From assembly GCA_934525595.1 (NCBI GenBank), contig CAKSZJ010000003.1, positions 99,180 through 163,179 on the forward strand: a stretch of DNA of 64,000 bases, in the 5' to 3' direction. Shown here in pieces: positions 54,450 through 63,898 of this stretch. The translations under genes were made by a program, and so were the position numbers. The stretch is from an uncultured Chiayiivirga sp. (GTDB taxonomy: Bacteria > Pseudomonadota > Gammaproteobacteria > Xanthomonadales > Xanthomonadaceae). A model generated the notes under the pieces. It made no database searches. It was not told the DNA's origin and was given only the letters and a program-made list of their open reading frames with translations. The number at the start of each line of letters is the position of its first letter. The first letter of the stretch is position 1.

Positions 54450-57400
54450 ATGCCGCCTCGTCTGACCTTCGGCCTTGCGCTCTGCGCCGCACTCATCGCC
54501 CTGCCTGCGCAGGCCGCCGGCAAGAAGACCGTCGAGGCTCCGGCCTGGGACGTCGCCGCTGCGCACGGCCCGACCAGCACGGTGGCCTTCACCACCGACG
54601 AAGGCACCTGGATGGATCTGGATGTCAGTCCGGACGGCCGCCGGATCGCTTTTTCCCTGCTGGGCGATCTCTACCTTCTGCCCATCGAGGGGGGCAGCGC
54701 GCGGCGCATCACCTCCGGCCCGGCCTGGGACGTGCAGCCGCGCTTTTCGCCCGACGGGCGCGAGCTGGCCTTCACCTCGGACCGCGACGGCGGCAACAAC
54801 CTCTGGCGCATCGGGGTGGACGGCAAGAACCCGCAGCAGGTGACGAAGGAACGCTTCCGCCTGCTCAACAATCCGGCCTGGACGCGGGATGGTCAGTACC
54901 TGATCGGCCGCAAGCACTTCACCGGGCAGCGCTCGCTGGGCGCCGGCGAGCTGTGGATGTACCACATTGCCGGCGGCGACGGCCTGCAGCTCACCAGGCA
55001 GAAGAACGATCAGCAGGACCTCGGCGAGCCTGCGGTCTCGCCGGACGGACGTTACGTGTATTTTTCCGAGGATGTGACCCGCGGGCCGAGCTTCCAGTAC
55101 AACAAGGATCCGCACGGCACGATCTACGCGATCAAGCGGCTGGACCGGGAAACCGGCGAAATCGACACCCTCATCGATACGCCCGGCGGCGCGGTGCGCC
55201 CGCAGCCCTCGCCGGACGGAAAATCCCTGGCCTTCGTCAAGCGCGTGCGCGAGAAGAGCGTGCTGCATCGCCTCGACCTTGAATCCGGCGAGGTGACGCC
55301 GCTCTGGGACGGCCTCTCGCACGACCAGCAGGAGGCCTGGGCGATCTTCGGGCCGTATGCCAACTACGGCTGGCTGCCCGATTCCTCGGCGCTGGTGATC
55401 TGGGCGCAGGGCCGGCTCTGGCGCGTCGCGGCGGCCGGCGGCACCCCGGTGCAGATTCCCTTCAGCGCCGAGGTGGAGCAGACCCTGGCCCAGCCGCTGC
55501 GCTTCGAGCAGACGCTGGAAGCGGGCCGCTTCACGCCGAAGATGATCCGCGACGTGGCCACCTCGCCGGACCGCGGGACCGTGGTGTTCCACGCGCTCGG
55601 CCATCTCTACACCCGTGCGCTGCCGAACGGTGCGCCTGCGCGGTTGACCGCCAGCGCCGGCGTGTTCGAATACCAGCCCAGCTTCAGCGCGGACGGACGC
55701 AGGCTGCTCTACACCACCTGGAGCGACGCGGAGCTGGTGAAAATCCGCGAGCGCGATCTGGCCAGCGGCAGCGAACGCGTGATCGAGACGCCGCCCGGGT
55801 TCTTCTACGGCCCGAGGTATTCGCCCGACGGAACGCGCATCGTCTTCAGCCGCAGCAGCGGCAGCGACCTGACCGGGGCGATGTGGTCGGGCGAGCGCGG
55901 TATCTACGTGGTGCCGGCACAGGGCGGTACGCCGCGCCGGATCGCGAAATCGGGTGACGCTCCGCAGTTCTCTGCCGACGGCAGGCGGGTGTTCTATTTC
56001 ACCGGCGGCGGCTTGTCCAAGAAGCTGATGAGCGTGGGCCTCGACGGCGAGGAGCCGCGCGAGGTGTTCGACCTCAAGTATCCCGATCTCGTCTCGATCA
56101 GCCCCGATGGCCGCTGGGTCGCCTTCACCGAACTGTTCAACGCCTACGTCGCGCCGCTGCCGCAGACTGGCGGAAGCATCGCGCTGAGCCGCGACAGCAA
56201 GGCGATCCCGGTGACGCGGGTGAGTCGCGACGCCGGTTCCTACCTGCACTGGGCGGCTGATTCGAAGTCGCTGCACTGGGTGGTGGGCGACGAATACTTC
56301 AGCCGCAACCTGACCGATCTTTTCGCCTTCCTGCCCGGCGCGCCGAAGGCGCTTCCCACGCCCGAGAACGCCAAGGGCGTGACGCTGGGCATCGCGGCGA
56401 CCGTGGATGCGCCGAAGGACATCGTGGCCTTCACCAACGCCCGCATCATCACCATGCGCGATGCGGAAAAGACGCAGGACGTGATCGAAAGCGGCACCGT
56501 GCTGGTGGAAGGCGACACGATCCGCGCAGTGGGCGCGAACGTGGCGATTCCCGCCGGTGCGCGCGTGATCGACGCCGCCGGCAAGACCATCGTGCCTGGC
56601 TATGCCGACGTGCATGCGCACGTTTCGCACTTCGGCGGCGGCGTGATTCCGCAGCAGAACTGGGCCTACTACACCAACCTCGCCTTCGGCATCACCACCA
56701 CGCACGATCCCTCGGCCACCACCGAGTTCGTGTTCTCGCAGGCCGAGCTGGTGAAGAGCGGCGCGATGGTCGGGCCGCGGATCTTCTCCACCGGCACGAT
56801 CCTCTACGGCGCCGACGGCGACTTCAAGGCCGTGGTGGATTCCCTCGACGACGCGCGCTCGCACCTGCGCCGCATGAAGGCCCAGGGCGCCTTCAGCGTG
56901 AAGAGCTACAACCAGCCGCGCCGCGACCAGCACCAGCAGATCAATCAGGCCGCGCGCGAGCTGGGCATGCTGGTGGTGGAAGAGGGCGGTTCAACCTTCA
57001 ACCACAACCTGCCGATGATCCTGGATGGCGTGACCGCGATCGAGCACAACCTCCCCGTGGCACCGCTCTACCGCGACGTGATCGAGCTGTGGAAGCACAC
57101 CGACGTGCGCAACACGCCGACCCTGGTGGTGAGCTACGGCGGGCTTTCGGGCGAATACTGGTGGTACGCGCGGGACAATGTGTGGGAGGACGGCAAGCTG
57201 GCGCGCTTCTTCCCGCGCGAGACGCTGGATGCGCGCAGCATCCGCCGCGAGACCGCGCCCGAGTGGGACTACTACCACATCGAAGTGGCCAAGGCCGCCA
57301 AGGCGCTGCGCGATGCCGGCGTGAAGATCCAGGTCGGCGGCCACGGCCAGCTGCAGGGCCTGTCGGTGCACTGGGAGATCTGGAGTCTGGTGCAGGGCGG

Positions 57401-57743
57401 CTTTTCGAACTGGGAGGCGCTTCGCGCCGCCACCATCGACGGCGTGGACCTGATCGGCCTCGGGCGGCAGCTTGGCTCGATCGAGCCGGGCAAGAAAGCC
57501 GACATCGTGGTGCTCAATGCCAACCCGCTGGAGGACATCCGCGCCACCGCCGACACCCGCTACGTGATGGTCAACGGCCGCCTGTTCGACGTGGACGCCG
57601 ATATGGCCGAAATCGGCAACCGCGCGGTGCCCGCGCCCACCTTCTACTGGCAGCGCCACCGCGACGGCCGCAGCTTCGGCGCGGAATACGGCCCCACCGT
57701 GCCCTGCCACTGCCCCAAGTCGGGCGCGGGGCACGCGCATTGA
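54450..57743 (+). CDS. Exported WD40/TolB-like propeller fused to amidohydrolase
   Basis: The product is 1097 residues. A signal peptide (MPPRLTFGLALCAALIALPA) is followed by two TolB/PD40-type propeller regions (about 45-660) with repeats such as S-P-D-G-R-R-I-A-F, F-S-P-D-G-R-E-L-A-F-T-S-D-R-D-G and S-A-D-G-R-R-L-L-Y-T. An amidohydrolase domain (about 680-1065) has the metal motif YADVH722-A-H724-VSHFGGG. K in S-V-K-S-Y-N-Q-P and H in A-I-E-H-N-L-P fit later ligands. Family members act on amide or peptide-like substrates in the periplasm; the substrate is unknown. The C-terminus ends C-H-C-P-K-S-G-A-G-H-A-H. Confidence 0.88.
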   Translation: MPPRLTFGLALCAALIALPAQAAGKKTVEAPAWDVAAAHGPTSTVAFTTDEGTWMDLDVSPDGRRIAFSLLGDLYLLPIEGGSARRITSGPAWDVQPRFSPDGRELAFTSDRDGGNNLWRIGVDGKNPQQVTKERFRLLNNPAWTRDGQYLIGRKHFTGQRSLGAGELWMYHIAGGDGLQLTRQKNDQQDLGEPAVSPDGRYVYFSEDVTRGPSFQYNKDPHGTIYAIKRLDRETGEIDTLIDTPGGAVRPQPSPDGKSLAFVKRVREKSVLHRLDLESGEVTPLWDGLSHDQQEAWAIFGPYANYGWLPDSSALVIWAQGRLWRVAAAGGTPVQIPFSAEVEQTLAQPLRFEQTLEAGRFTPKMIRDVATSPDRGTVVFHALGHLYTRALPNGAPARLTASAGVFEYQPSFSADGRRLLYTTWSDAELVKIRERDLASGSERVIETPPGFFYGPRYSPDGTRIVFSRSSGSDLTGAMWSGERGIYVVPAQGGTPRRIAKSGDAPQFSADGRRVFYFTGGGLSKKLMSVGLDGEEPREVFDLKYPDLVSISPDGRWVAFTELFNAYVAPLPQTGGSIALSRDSKAIPVTRVSRDAGSYLHWAADSKSLHWVVGDEYFSRNLTDLFAFLPGAPKALPTPENAKGVTLGIAATVDAPKDIVAFTNARIITMRDAEKTQDVIESGTVLVEGDTIRAVGANVAIPAGARVIDAAGKTIVPGYADVHAHVSHFGGGVIPQQNWAYYTNLAFGITTTHDPSATTEFVFSQAELVKSGAMVGPRIFSTGTILYGADGDFKAVVDSLDDARSHLRRMKAQGAFSVKSYNQPRRDQHQQINQAARELGMLVVEEGGSTFNHNLPMILDGVTAIEHNLPVAPLYRDVIELWKHTDVRNTPTLVVSYGGLSGEYWWYARDNVWEDGKLARFFPRETLDARSIRRETAPEWDYYHIEVAKAAKALRDAGVKIQVGGHGQLQGLSVHWEIWSLVQGGFSNWEALRAATIDGVDLIGLGRQLGSIEPGKKADIVVLNANPLEDIRATADTRYVMVNGRLFDVDADMAEIGNRAVPAPTFYWQRHRDGRSFGAEYGPTVPCHCPKSGAGHAH

Positions 57744-57765
57744 GTGAAGTGAAGCCTGAAGAAAT

Positions 57766-57815
57766 CTCTGAACAAGCCGATTGGAGCGGGCTTTCCCGCG
57801 ATGGCTTGTTCAGAG
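57766..57815. repeat. Long nested inverted repeat between convergent genes
   Basis: CTCTGAACAAGCC (57766-57778) pairs perfectly with GGCTTGTTCAGAG (57803-57815). Inside it a GCGGG/CCCGC hairpin with a CTTT loop forms a second stem. The nested design resembles a repetitive extragenic palindrome more than a simple terminator. Confidence 0.55.
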
Positions 57816-57828
57816 GTTCCTGAAAGAC

Positions 57829-57853
57829 ACCGGGCCGCGTGACGCGGCCCGGT
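57829..57853. terminator. Bidirectional terminator-like hairpin
   Basis: ACCGGGCCGCGT (57829-57840) and ACGCGGCCCGGT (57842-57853) form a very stable stem. Reading on the minus strand it is followed by GTCTTTC, so it could end the helicase transcript; on the plus strand it follows the amidohydrolase gene. Confidence 0.6.
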
Positions 57854-57889
57854 TGGCTTCGAATCAGCGACGGTTCGGCCGTCGCCGCC

Positions 57890-59875
57890 TCACTTCTTTC
57901 GGAATGGCGGCTTGCTTCCGCCCTTGCCGGGGCCGTCGAAGCGGCCGGCCGGGCGCGGTCGGTCGCTGCGGTCCGCGCCGGGGGTGTAGCCCGGCGTGCG
58001 GCGCGTCGGGCGACCATCGCCGGCCGACTCGGCATGCGGGCCGCGCGGGGCACGTGGCGGCGCGCCATCACGATCGCGGCCGCGCGGGCGTTCGGAGAAT
58101 CCTTCACTGAAGCGCCCGCCGCCGCGCTGGATGCGCGGTGCCGGCGGCAATTCGCCTTCGTGGCGCTGGATGCGCAGCCGCTGTCCGGCCACCCACACGC
58201 CCTGCAGATGGGCAAGGGTTTCGGGCGGCATTCCGGGCGGCAGGTCGACGAAGCTGTGGTCGTCGCGGATGTCGATGCGGCCGATGTGACGCGACTCCAG
58301 GCCGGCCTCGTTGGCGATGGCGCCGACGATGTTGCCCGGCTTCACGTGGTGCTGATGGCCGACGGCGATGCGGTAGGTCTCGAAGTCGGCTTCGTGCCGC
58401 ACCCGGGGCGGCTGCGGCAGCTCGGGGCGGTCGTCGCGCTCGTGCCGGTCACGACGATCGGGGCGCTCATGGCGCTCGCGGGGGTGGCGCGGGTTGTCGC
58501 GATCGTGCTCTGGGCGCGGCTTGCGCGCGGCGGGTTCGGGGTCGGGCGGCATCAAGAGCGGCACGTCGCCCTGGGTGAGCTTGGCGAGCGCGGCGGCCAC
58601 GTCGAGCAGGGAGGCTTCATGCTCGCGCTCGTATTCGGCGATCAGGGTGCGGAACAGGTCGAGCTCGGCGGCATCGCCCTCCAGCACCTCGTCGATGCGC
58701 TGCTTGAAGCGCACCATGCGCTGATCGTTGACCTGGTGCGAGGTCGGCATCGCCATCGGTTCGATCGGCTGGCGGGTCGCGCGCTCGATCGCACGCAGCA
58801 TGCCGCGCTCGCGCGGGGTGACGAACAGGATCGCTTCGCCGCTGCGCCCGGCGCGGCCGGTGCGGCCGATGCGGTGGACGTAGCTTTCCACGTCGTAGGG
58901 AATGTCGTAGTTCACCACGTGGCTGATGCGCTCCACGTCCAGACCGCGCGCGGCGACGTCGGTGGCCACGAGGATGTCGAGCTGGCCATCCTTGAGTTTT
59001 TGCACCGCGCGTTCGCGCAGCGGCTGGGGAATGTCGCCGTTGATCGCGGCGGCGGCCAGTCCGCGCGCCTGGAGCCTGTCTGCCAACTCCTCGGTACCCT
59101 GCTTGGTGCGGGAAAACACGATCATGCCGTCGTAGTCTTCCACTTCCAGCAGGCGCGTGATCGCATCGAGCTTCTGCATGCCGCCCACCAGCCAGTAGCG
59201 CTGGCTGATGTTGGTGGCCGTGCGGGTCTTGGCCTCGATCGCCACGTCCACCGGATCGCGCAGGTAGGTCTGCGCGATGCGCCGGATCTGCGGCGGCATG
59301 GTGGCCGAGAACAGCGCGGTCTGGCGCTGTGCCGGGGTCTTCTTCAGGATGGATTCGACGTCGTCGATGAAGCCCATGCGCAGCATTTCATCGGCCTCGT
59401 CGAGCACCAGCGCGCGCAGGTGCGAGAGGTCCACCGAGCCGCGCTCGATGTGGTCGATCAGACGCCCGGGCGTCGCCACCAGCACGTGTGCGCCGCGCTT
59501 GAGCCCGTGCAGCTGCGCGCCGTAGCCCTGGCCGCCGTAGATCGGCAGCACCTGGAAGCCCTTGAGATGCGCGGCATAGGTCTGGAAGGCCTCGGCCACC
59601 TGGATCGCCAGCTCGCGCGTGGGCGTGAGCACCAGCGCCTGCGGAAAGGGCAGGGTGGTGTCGATGTGGTTGAGGATGGGCAGGGCGAAGGCGGCGGTCT
59701 TGCCGGTGCCGGTCTGGGCCTGGCCCACGACGTCGCGGCCGGCCATGAGCGGCGGGATCGTGGCGGCCTGGATGGGCGAAGGCGCCTCGTAGCCGACGTC
59801 GGAAAGGGCCTGCAGCAGGGGGGCAGACAGCGAGAGCGCGGCAAAGCCTGCCGCAGAGAGTGAAAGGTCGGTCAT
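57890..59875 (-). CDS. deaD: DEAD-box RNA helicase (DeaD/CsdA type)
   Basis: The product is 661 residues. The motifs are Q (SPIQAATIP), I (AQTGTGKT), Ia (PTREL), II (DEAD), III (SAT), IV (MIVFSRT), V (ATDVAARGLD) and VI (YVHRIGRTGRAGR). The C-terminal part has an R/D/H-rich linker and then a DbpA-like RNA-binding domain (YRIAVGHQHHVKPGNIVGAI, and then N-E-A-G-L), ending in a basic Gly/Arg/Pro tail. Likely roles are ribosome assembly and cold response. The gene symbol follows the best-known relative and is approximate. Confidence 0.92.
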   Translation of the reverse strand: MTDLSLSAAGFAALSLSAPLLQALSDVGYEAPSPIQAATIPPLMAGRDVVGQAQTGTGKTAAFALPILNHIDTTLPFPQALVLTPTRELAIQVAEAFQTYAAHLKGFQVLPIYGGQGYGAQLHGLKRGAHVLVATPGRLIDHIERGSVDLSHLRALVLDEADEMLRMGFIDDVESILKKTPAQRQTALFSATMPPQIRRIAQTYLRDPVDVAIEAKTRTATNISQRYWLVGGMQKLDAITRLLEVEDYDGMIVFSRTKQGTEELADRLQARGLAAAAINGDIPQPLRERAVQKLKDGQLDILVATDVAARGLDVERISHVVNYDIPYDVESYVHRIGRTGRAGRSGEAILFVTPRERGMLRAIERATRQPIEPMAMPTSHQVNDQRMVRFKQRIDEVLEGDAAELDLFRTLIAEYEREHEASLLDVAAALAKLTQGDVPLLMPPDPEPAARKPRPEHDRDNPRHPRERHERPDRRDRHERDDRPELPQPPRVRHEADFETYRIAVGHQHHVKPGNIVGAIANEAGLESRHIGRIDIRDDHSFVDLPPGMPPETLAHLQGVWVAGQRLRIQRHEGELPPAPRIQRGGGRFSEGFSERPRGRDRDGAPPRAPRGPHAESAGDGRPTRRTPGYTPGADRSDRPRPAGRFDGPGKGGSKPPFRKK

Positions 59876-59986
59876 GGGTCCATTATGGGCGCAGCAGGCC
59901 GCTGGCCGCTCGCGTTGGGGTTGTCGGTATCGGGGGACGGCCCTTCGGGCCTGGGGGGTGGAAGCGATGTGGGTGGGCGGCCGGGG

Positions 59987-60394
59987 CTATTTCTTGGGCT
60001 TGGGCCGCACGTAGAGCACGAGGGAGTGGTCCTGGATGACGTAGCCGTGCGCTGCGGCGATTTCGTGCTGGATCCGCTCGATCTCCGGATTGCTGAACTC
60101 GATCACCTTGCCCGACTCGATGTCCACCATGTGGTCATGATGCTCGCCGCGATCGAGTTCGAACACGGCCTGGCCGCTTTCGAAATTGTGCTTGAGCACG
60201 AGGCCGGCGGCTTCGAACTGGGTCAGTACGCGGTAGACCGTGGCCAGGCCGATGTCTTCCTCACGGTCCTTGAGTTCGCGGTAGATGTCCTCCGCCGTCA
60301 TGTGGCGCGGACTGGCATTCGCAAGAATTTCCAGGATCTGCACACGCGGATGCGTGACTTTCAGTCCAACCTTGCGAAGCTCCTGCGGTTCCAT
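59987..60394 (-). CDS. fur: Ferric uptake regulator Fur
   Basis: The product is 135 residues. The DNA-binding half has LRKVGLKVTHPRVQILEIL, AEDIYRELKDREEDIGLATV and YRVLTQFEAAGLV; the metal-binding half has the R-G-E-H-H-D-H-M-V-D motif. There is no Cys at all, so it is of the Cys-independent type, like Pseudomonas Fur. It represses iron-uptake genes when Fe is sufficient. It is divergent from bamE. Confidence 0.96.
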   Translation of the reverse strand: MEPQELRKVGLKVTHPRVQILEILANASPRHMTAEDIYRELKDREEDIGLATVYRVLTQFEAAGLVLKHNFESGQAVFELDRGEHHDHMVDIESGKVIEFSNPEIERIQHEIAAAHGYVIQDHSLVLYVRPKPKK

Positions 60395-60544
60395 GGATTC
60401 CTCCGTCGTTCCGGACTGCGGTCACGCCTGGTGGCGACAGCGTGGCACGGCTGACGCATCCCGGACAGGCGCGCCGGGCACCATTCATGCCGTGGAAAGG
60501 CCTAGTGTATCATCGGCGCGTCATTCCTCCCGCGTACCCATTCG

Positions 60545-60925
60545 ATGCCCAAGCTTCTCGTTGCCGTTGCGCTGGCCGCCGCCCTTTCCGGGTGCGGGCT
60601 GCTCTACAAGGTTGATGTCTATCAGGGCAATCTGCTCGATCCCGATGCCGTGGCCCAGGTGCAGCCGGGCCTGACCAAGCGTCAGGTGCACAGCCTGCTC
60701 GGCTCGCCTTCGGTCGAGGATCCCTTCCACCACTCGCGCTGGGACTACGTTTCCACGATCAGCCGCCGCGGTGCCCCGACGACGGTCAAGAATCTCACGT
60801 TGACCTTCGACGGCGACGTGCTGGCCAGCGTGGAGGGCGACTACCTCGAGCACGACAATCTGGCGCTCTATCGCCACATCTCCCGGTACGGCAACCTGCC
60901 CAAGGACAAGAAAAAGAACCGCTGA
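60545..60925 (+). CDS. bamE: Outer-membrane assembly lipoprotein BamE
   Basis: The product is 126 residues. The lipoprotein signal is PKLLVAVALAAALSGC with lipobox L-S-G-C. The SmpA/OmlA fold shows Y-K-V-D-V-Y-Q-G-N and L-T-K-R-Q-V-H-S-L-L-G-S-P, then D-P-F-H-H-S-R-W-D-Y. BamE supports the BAM complex. It is divergent from fur. A GTATCAT at 60508 may be a -10 element. Confidence 0.95.
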   Translation: MPKLLVAVALAAALSGCGLLYKVDVYQGNLLDPDAVAQVQPGLTKRQVHSLLGSPSVEDPFHHSRWDYVSTISRRGAPTTVKNLTLTFDGDVLASVEGDYLEHDNLALYRHISRYGNLPKDKKKNR

Positions 60926-60927
60926 GG

Positions 60928-60957
60928 CGCATCGCCGGGCGCCCGTGCCGCGATGCG
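60928..60957. terminator. Hairpin between convergent bamE and rnfH
   Basis: CGCATCGC (60928-60935) and GCGATGCG (60950-60957) form a perfect 8-bp stem with an inner CGGGCGCCCG palindrome, just after bamE and before the rnfH stop. There is no T tract, so termination strength is uncertain. Confidence 0.4.
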
Positions 60958-60967
60958 GCCGGGCCGC

Positions 60968-61258
60968 TCAGCGCGTACCCTTCGCCGCCTCCGCGCGTTC
61001 GCGCCGCGCACGCTTGGGATCGATGGTCAGCGGACGGTAGAGCTCGATGCGATCTCCGTCGCGCAGCGGCTGATCGAGCGTGCAGCGATGCGAAAAGATC
61101 CCGACCGGCAGGCCGAGGGCGTCTGGAAACCGCTCTTGCACCGCGGGTTCCGCAAGCGCCTGTCCCACCGTCGCACCGCGCGCAAGCCGCAGCGCAGTGC
61201 TCCACGCCTGGTCTGGCCAGGCGGCGGCGACTTCGACGCGGATCGGATCGACGGTCAT
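60968..61258 (-). CDS. rnfH: RnfH/RatB family protein
   Basis: The product is 96 residues (98 from the ATG at 61264). It shows the ubiquitin-like RnfH pattern: [43 protein letters not shown] and a basic tail. It commonly lies between bamE and smpB in gammaproteobacteria; function is unclear. Confidence 0.88.
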   Translation of the reverse strand: MTVDPIRVEVAAAWPDQAWSTALRLARGATVGQALAEPAVQERFPDALGLPVGIFSHRCTLDQPLRDGDRIELYRPLTIDPKRARRERAEAAKGTR

Positions 61259-61345
61259 GTCCATTCGCGGTACCCGCAGCGGCGGTGCCATTGGCCCGCA
61301 GGGTGTGCGATGGGCGACAATCGGCGCACTGACAGGAACTTCCAG

Positions 61346-61840
61346 ATGGCCAGCAAGAAAGCAAAGGATAGCGGAAAGGGCACCGGCACGATCGCCCAGA
61401 ACAAGCGCGCGCGGCATGAGTACACCATCGAAGAGCGCGTCGAAGCCGGCATTGCCCTGCAGGGCTGGGAGGTCAAGGCGCTGCGCGCCGGACGCATCTC
61501 GCTCACCGAGTCCTACGCCATCGTCCGGCGCGGCGAGATTTTCCTTTTCGGCGCGCAGATCACTCCGCTCATTTCCACCTCCACCCACGTGCTGGCCGAC
61601 GACCGGCGCACCCGCAAGCTGCTCCTGCATCGCAGCGAAATCGATCGCCTGATCGGCAAGGTGGAGCGCGACGGCTATACGCTCATTCCGCTGTCGCTGT
61701 ACTGGAAATCAGGCAAGGTGAAGCTGGACCTTGCCCTGGCCAAGGGCAAACAGGCCCATGACAAGCGCCAGGCCGCCAAGGACCGCGACTGGGCGCGCGA
61801 CAAACAGCGCGTCATGCGCCAGCACAACCGCGCGGCCTGA
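61346..61840 (+). CDS. smpB: SsrA-binding protein SmpB
   Basis: The product is 164 residues. It has [56 protein letters not shown] and a basic C-terminal tail that is needed in the ribosome. SmpB carries tmRNA into stalled ribosomes, and ssrA lies 75 bases downstream. Confidence 0.97.
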   Translation: MASKKAKDSGKGTGTIAQNKRARHEYTIEERVEAGIALQGWEVKALRAGRISLTESYAIVRRGEIFLFGAQITPLISTSTHVLADDRRTRKLLLHRSEIDRLIGKVERDGYTLIPLSLYWKSGKVKLDLALAKGKQAHDKRQAAKDRDWARDKQRVMRQHNRAA

Positions 61841-61873
61841 TGAACGTCCCCTGCCGTGCACGACGCCAGCGCC

Positions 61874-61903
61874 TTGTGAAGCGGGGGGGCCTGCCCATAG
61901 ACT
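61874..61903 (+). promoter_or_regulatory. Candidate ssrA promoter
   Basis: TTGTGA (61874-61879) and TAGACT (61898-61903) are separated by 18 bases and lie 12 bases before the mature tmRNA 5' end at 61916. Confidence 0.5.
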
Positions 61904-61915
61904 GGCGCGTACCCC

Positions 61916-62268
<353 letters not shown>

Positions 62269-62274
62269 ATACCC

Positions 62275-62304
62275 AAAATCCCACCCCTCATCGGTTGGGA
62301 TTTT
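62275..62304 (+). terminator. Rho-independent terminator of ssrA
   Basis: AAAATCCCA (62275-62283) pairs with TGGGATTTT (62296-62304) and continues into a run of T. Confidence 0.8.
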
Positions 62305-62504
62305 TTTTGCCCGTTCCCCCAGTGTTGGCGCGGTTTTCGGGCCTGGCCTCGCGAGCGCCGCCCTTGCGAAGTCGTCTTTTTTGCCCCCACCGACGCCTCT
62401 CTGTTCTCCGTTTTCTCTGGTGGCCACGCGAGCGTTCTCGAGGCCATTTCCTTTGCTGGCGCGGGTTTAGAGGCGGTCGGTTGTGGTTGGCAACTCCTGT
62501 AGCG
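62305..62504. other. Non-coding segment after ssrA
   Basis: No supported gene. It contains several short GC palindromes such as TGGCC..GGCCA around 62420-62445 and pyrimidine-rich runs. Base composition shifts here compared with the chromosome to the left. Confidence 0.4.
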
Positions 62505-62536
62505 GTGGCGACCGAGTGCCAAGCGGCCACAAAAAA
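62505..62536. repeat. 32-bp direct repeat, left copy
   Basis: The 32 bases starting GTGGCGACCGAGTGCCAAGC and ending GGCCACAAAAAA are identical to 63899-63930. Within it GTGGC and GCCAC form terminal inverted pairs. The pair brackets about 1.36 kb carrying the 118-residue ORF and the SDR gene. Confidence 0.85.
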
Positions 62537-62553
62537 ACCGCCCGCAGGCGGTT
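62531..62553 (-). terminator. Minus-strand terminator-like hairpin
   Basis: Reading the minus strand, AACCGCC-TGCG-GGCGGTT is followed by a T run (the A tract at 62531-62537). No minus-strand gene that it would serve is visible to its right in the window. Confidence 0.45.
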
Positions 62554-62583
62554 GCTGGCGTTGGGTGCGACGCGCTCACCCAG

Positions 62584-62940
62584 GTGGCTAAACTGCCCAC
62601 CGCCGTATGGCGGCTTAGACTCCTGGCCGACACTTACCTGCGCTGCGCCGCCACCGCGCTACCACTTACCCGACACGTGGTAGTGCGGGGTGGTGCACCT
62701 CTGGCTACTGCATTTGGGAATTTGTTCGATGAGGCTCTGGGAAACTCCCGGCACGCATCAGCAACCAACACCGTGCGGAATGTGCTGGTGAACTACCTGC
62801 ATGGTGTGGCCTTGGCTGGCCCCAGGAGCGCAGTCAAAGCACTGGAAGCAGGTTGGCCCGTTGTGATGGAGGGTGTCAGACGGCACTTTGAAGAGGACTC
62901 TGAAAAACCGGCCGAAAAGACAGAAGAGGTTCGCCTATGA
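62584..62940 (+). CDS. Hypothetical protein coupled to the SDR gene
   Basis: The product is up to 118 residues. The first ~35 codons look unselected, but from about residue 38 ([14 protein letters not shown]) to the end ([29 protein letters not shown]) composition is protein-like and lower in GC. Its stop overlaps the SDR start (ATGA), which suggests real translation. It may be a 5'-truncated gene whose front was lost at the left repeat. I do not recognise the family. Confidence 0.45.
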   Translation: MAKLPTAVWRLRLLADTYLRCAATALPLTRHVVVRGGAPLATAFGNLFDEALGNSRHASATNTVRNVLVNYLHGVALAGPRSAVKALEAGWPVVMEGVRRHFEEDSEKPAEKTEEVRL

Positions 62941-63740
62941 AACGACTGAATCACAAGATCGCGCTCGTTACCGGCGCAGCACAAGGGATTGGTGAAGCCA
63001 TTGCCGAAGCCATGGTTGGTGAAGGTGCCCAGGTGATCCTGACGGACATCCACGAAGCCTTGCTCCAGCGGACAGCGCAGCGGCTGGGCATGCCGGCGCT
63101 GGTGCTGGATGTACGAGAAGAAAACCATTGGGAAACAGCCATGGCGCGCGTTTTGGCAGAGCACGGTGCGCTGCATGTGCTGGTGAACAACGCGGGCATT
63201 ACAGGCTTGGAAGACGGTGCGTCGCACGACCCGGAGCACACGTCTTTAGTGGAGTGGCGGCGTGTTCACGTCACCAACCTGGACGGTGTGTTTCTCGGCT
63301 GCAAGCACGCTTTGCGAGCCATGCGGCAACTGCCCCGGGGGGCGTACGGCTCCATCGTCAACATCTCTTCACGGTCGGGCATCGTAGGGATTCCCGCTGC
63401 GGCCGCTTACGCATCTAGCAAGGCAGAGGTGCGCAACCACACCAAATCGGTGGCCTTGTACTGTGCAGAACAAAAGCTGTCTGTGCGGTGCAACAGCATC
63501 CATCCAGCGGCCATCCTCACACCCATGTGGGAACCGATTCTGGGCTCTGGCCCAGAGCGGGAGGCCACCATGCAGGCCATGGTGGCAGACACGCCATTGC
63601 GCCGGTTCGGGACGCCGCAAGAGGTAGCAAGTCTTGCGGTATTTCTGGCCTCAGACGAATCTGCTTACGTAACCGGCTCAGAGTTTCATGTGGATGGCGG
63701 GATTCTGGCCGGGTCTGCTGCGGTGCCGGGGCAGCAGTAG
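62937..63740 (+). CDS. Short-chain dehydrogenase/reductase
   Basis: The product is 267 residues. The SDR landmarks are present: the cofactor loop V-T-G-A-A-Q-G-I-G, the acidic D after beta-2 (I-L-T-D-I) suggesting NAD preference, N-N-A-G, catalytic S in N-I-S-S-R-S-G and Y-A-S-S-K. The C-terminal motif is [12 protein letters not shown]. The substrate is unknown. Codon use and GC differ from the chromosomal genes to the left, and the gene lies between the two 32-bp repeats, so recent transfer is likely. Confidence 0.9.
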   Translation: MKRLNHKIALVTGAAQGIGEAIAEAMVGEGAQVILTDIHEALLQRTAQRLGMPALVLDVREENHWETAMARVLAEHGALHVLVNNAGITGLEDGASHDPEHTSLVEWRRVHVTNLDGVFLGCKHALRAMRQLPRGAYGSIVNISSRSGIVGIPAAAAYASSKAEVRNHTKSVALYCAEQKLSVRCNSIHPAAILTPMWEPILGSGPEREATMQAMVADTPLRRFGTPQEVASLAVFLASDESAYVTGSEFHVDGGILAGSAAVPGQQ

Positions 63741-63898
63741 GTCTAGGTAGTGGGTAAGTGCTTCGCTCGCACCGTATAGATTCCCAATTTTTCCCCTTAC
63801 CGCCGTGCATGTGGGTTGCTCCAATCTGACCGACTGATTCAAGCCGCTTAGCGTATGTACGCCCAGTCATGTCCACCGACCGATAACGCTGCCAAATA
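63741..63898. other. Non-coding end of the repeat-bracketed segment
   Basis: AT-richer sequence after the SDR stop with no supported gene; it leads to the right direct repeat. Confidence 0.4.

Noticed and set aside
57839..59863. Plus-strand frame opposite the DEAD-box helicase
   Set aside because: It is antisense to all helicase motifs and has no family features.
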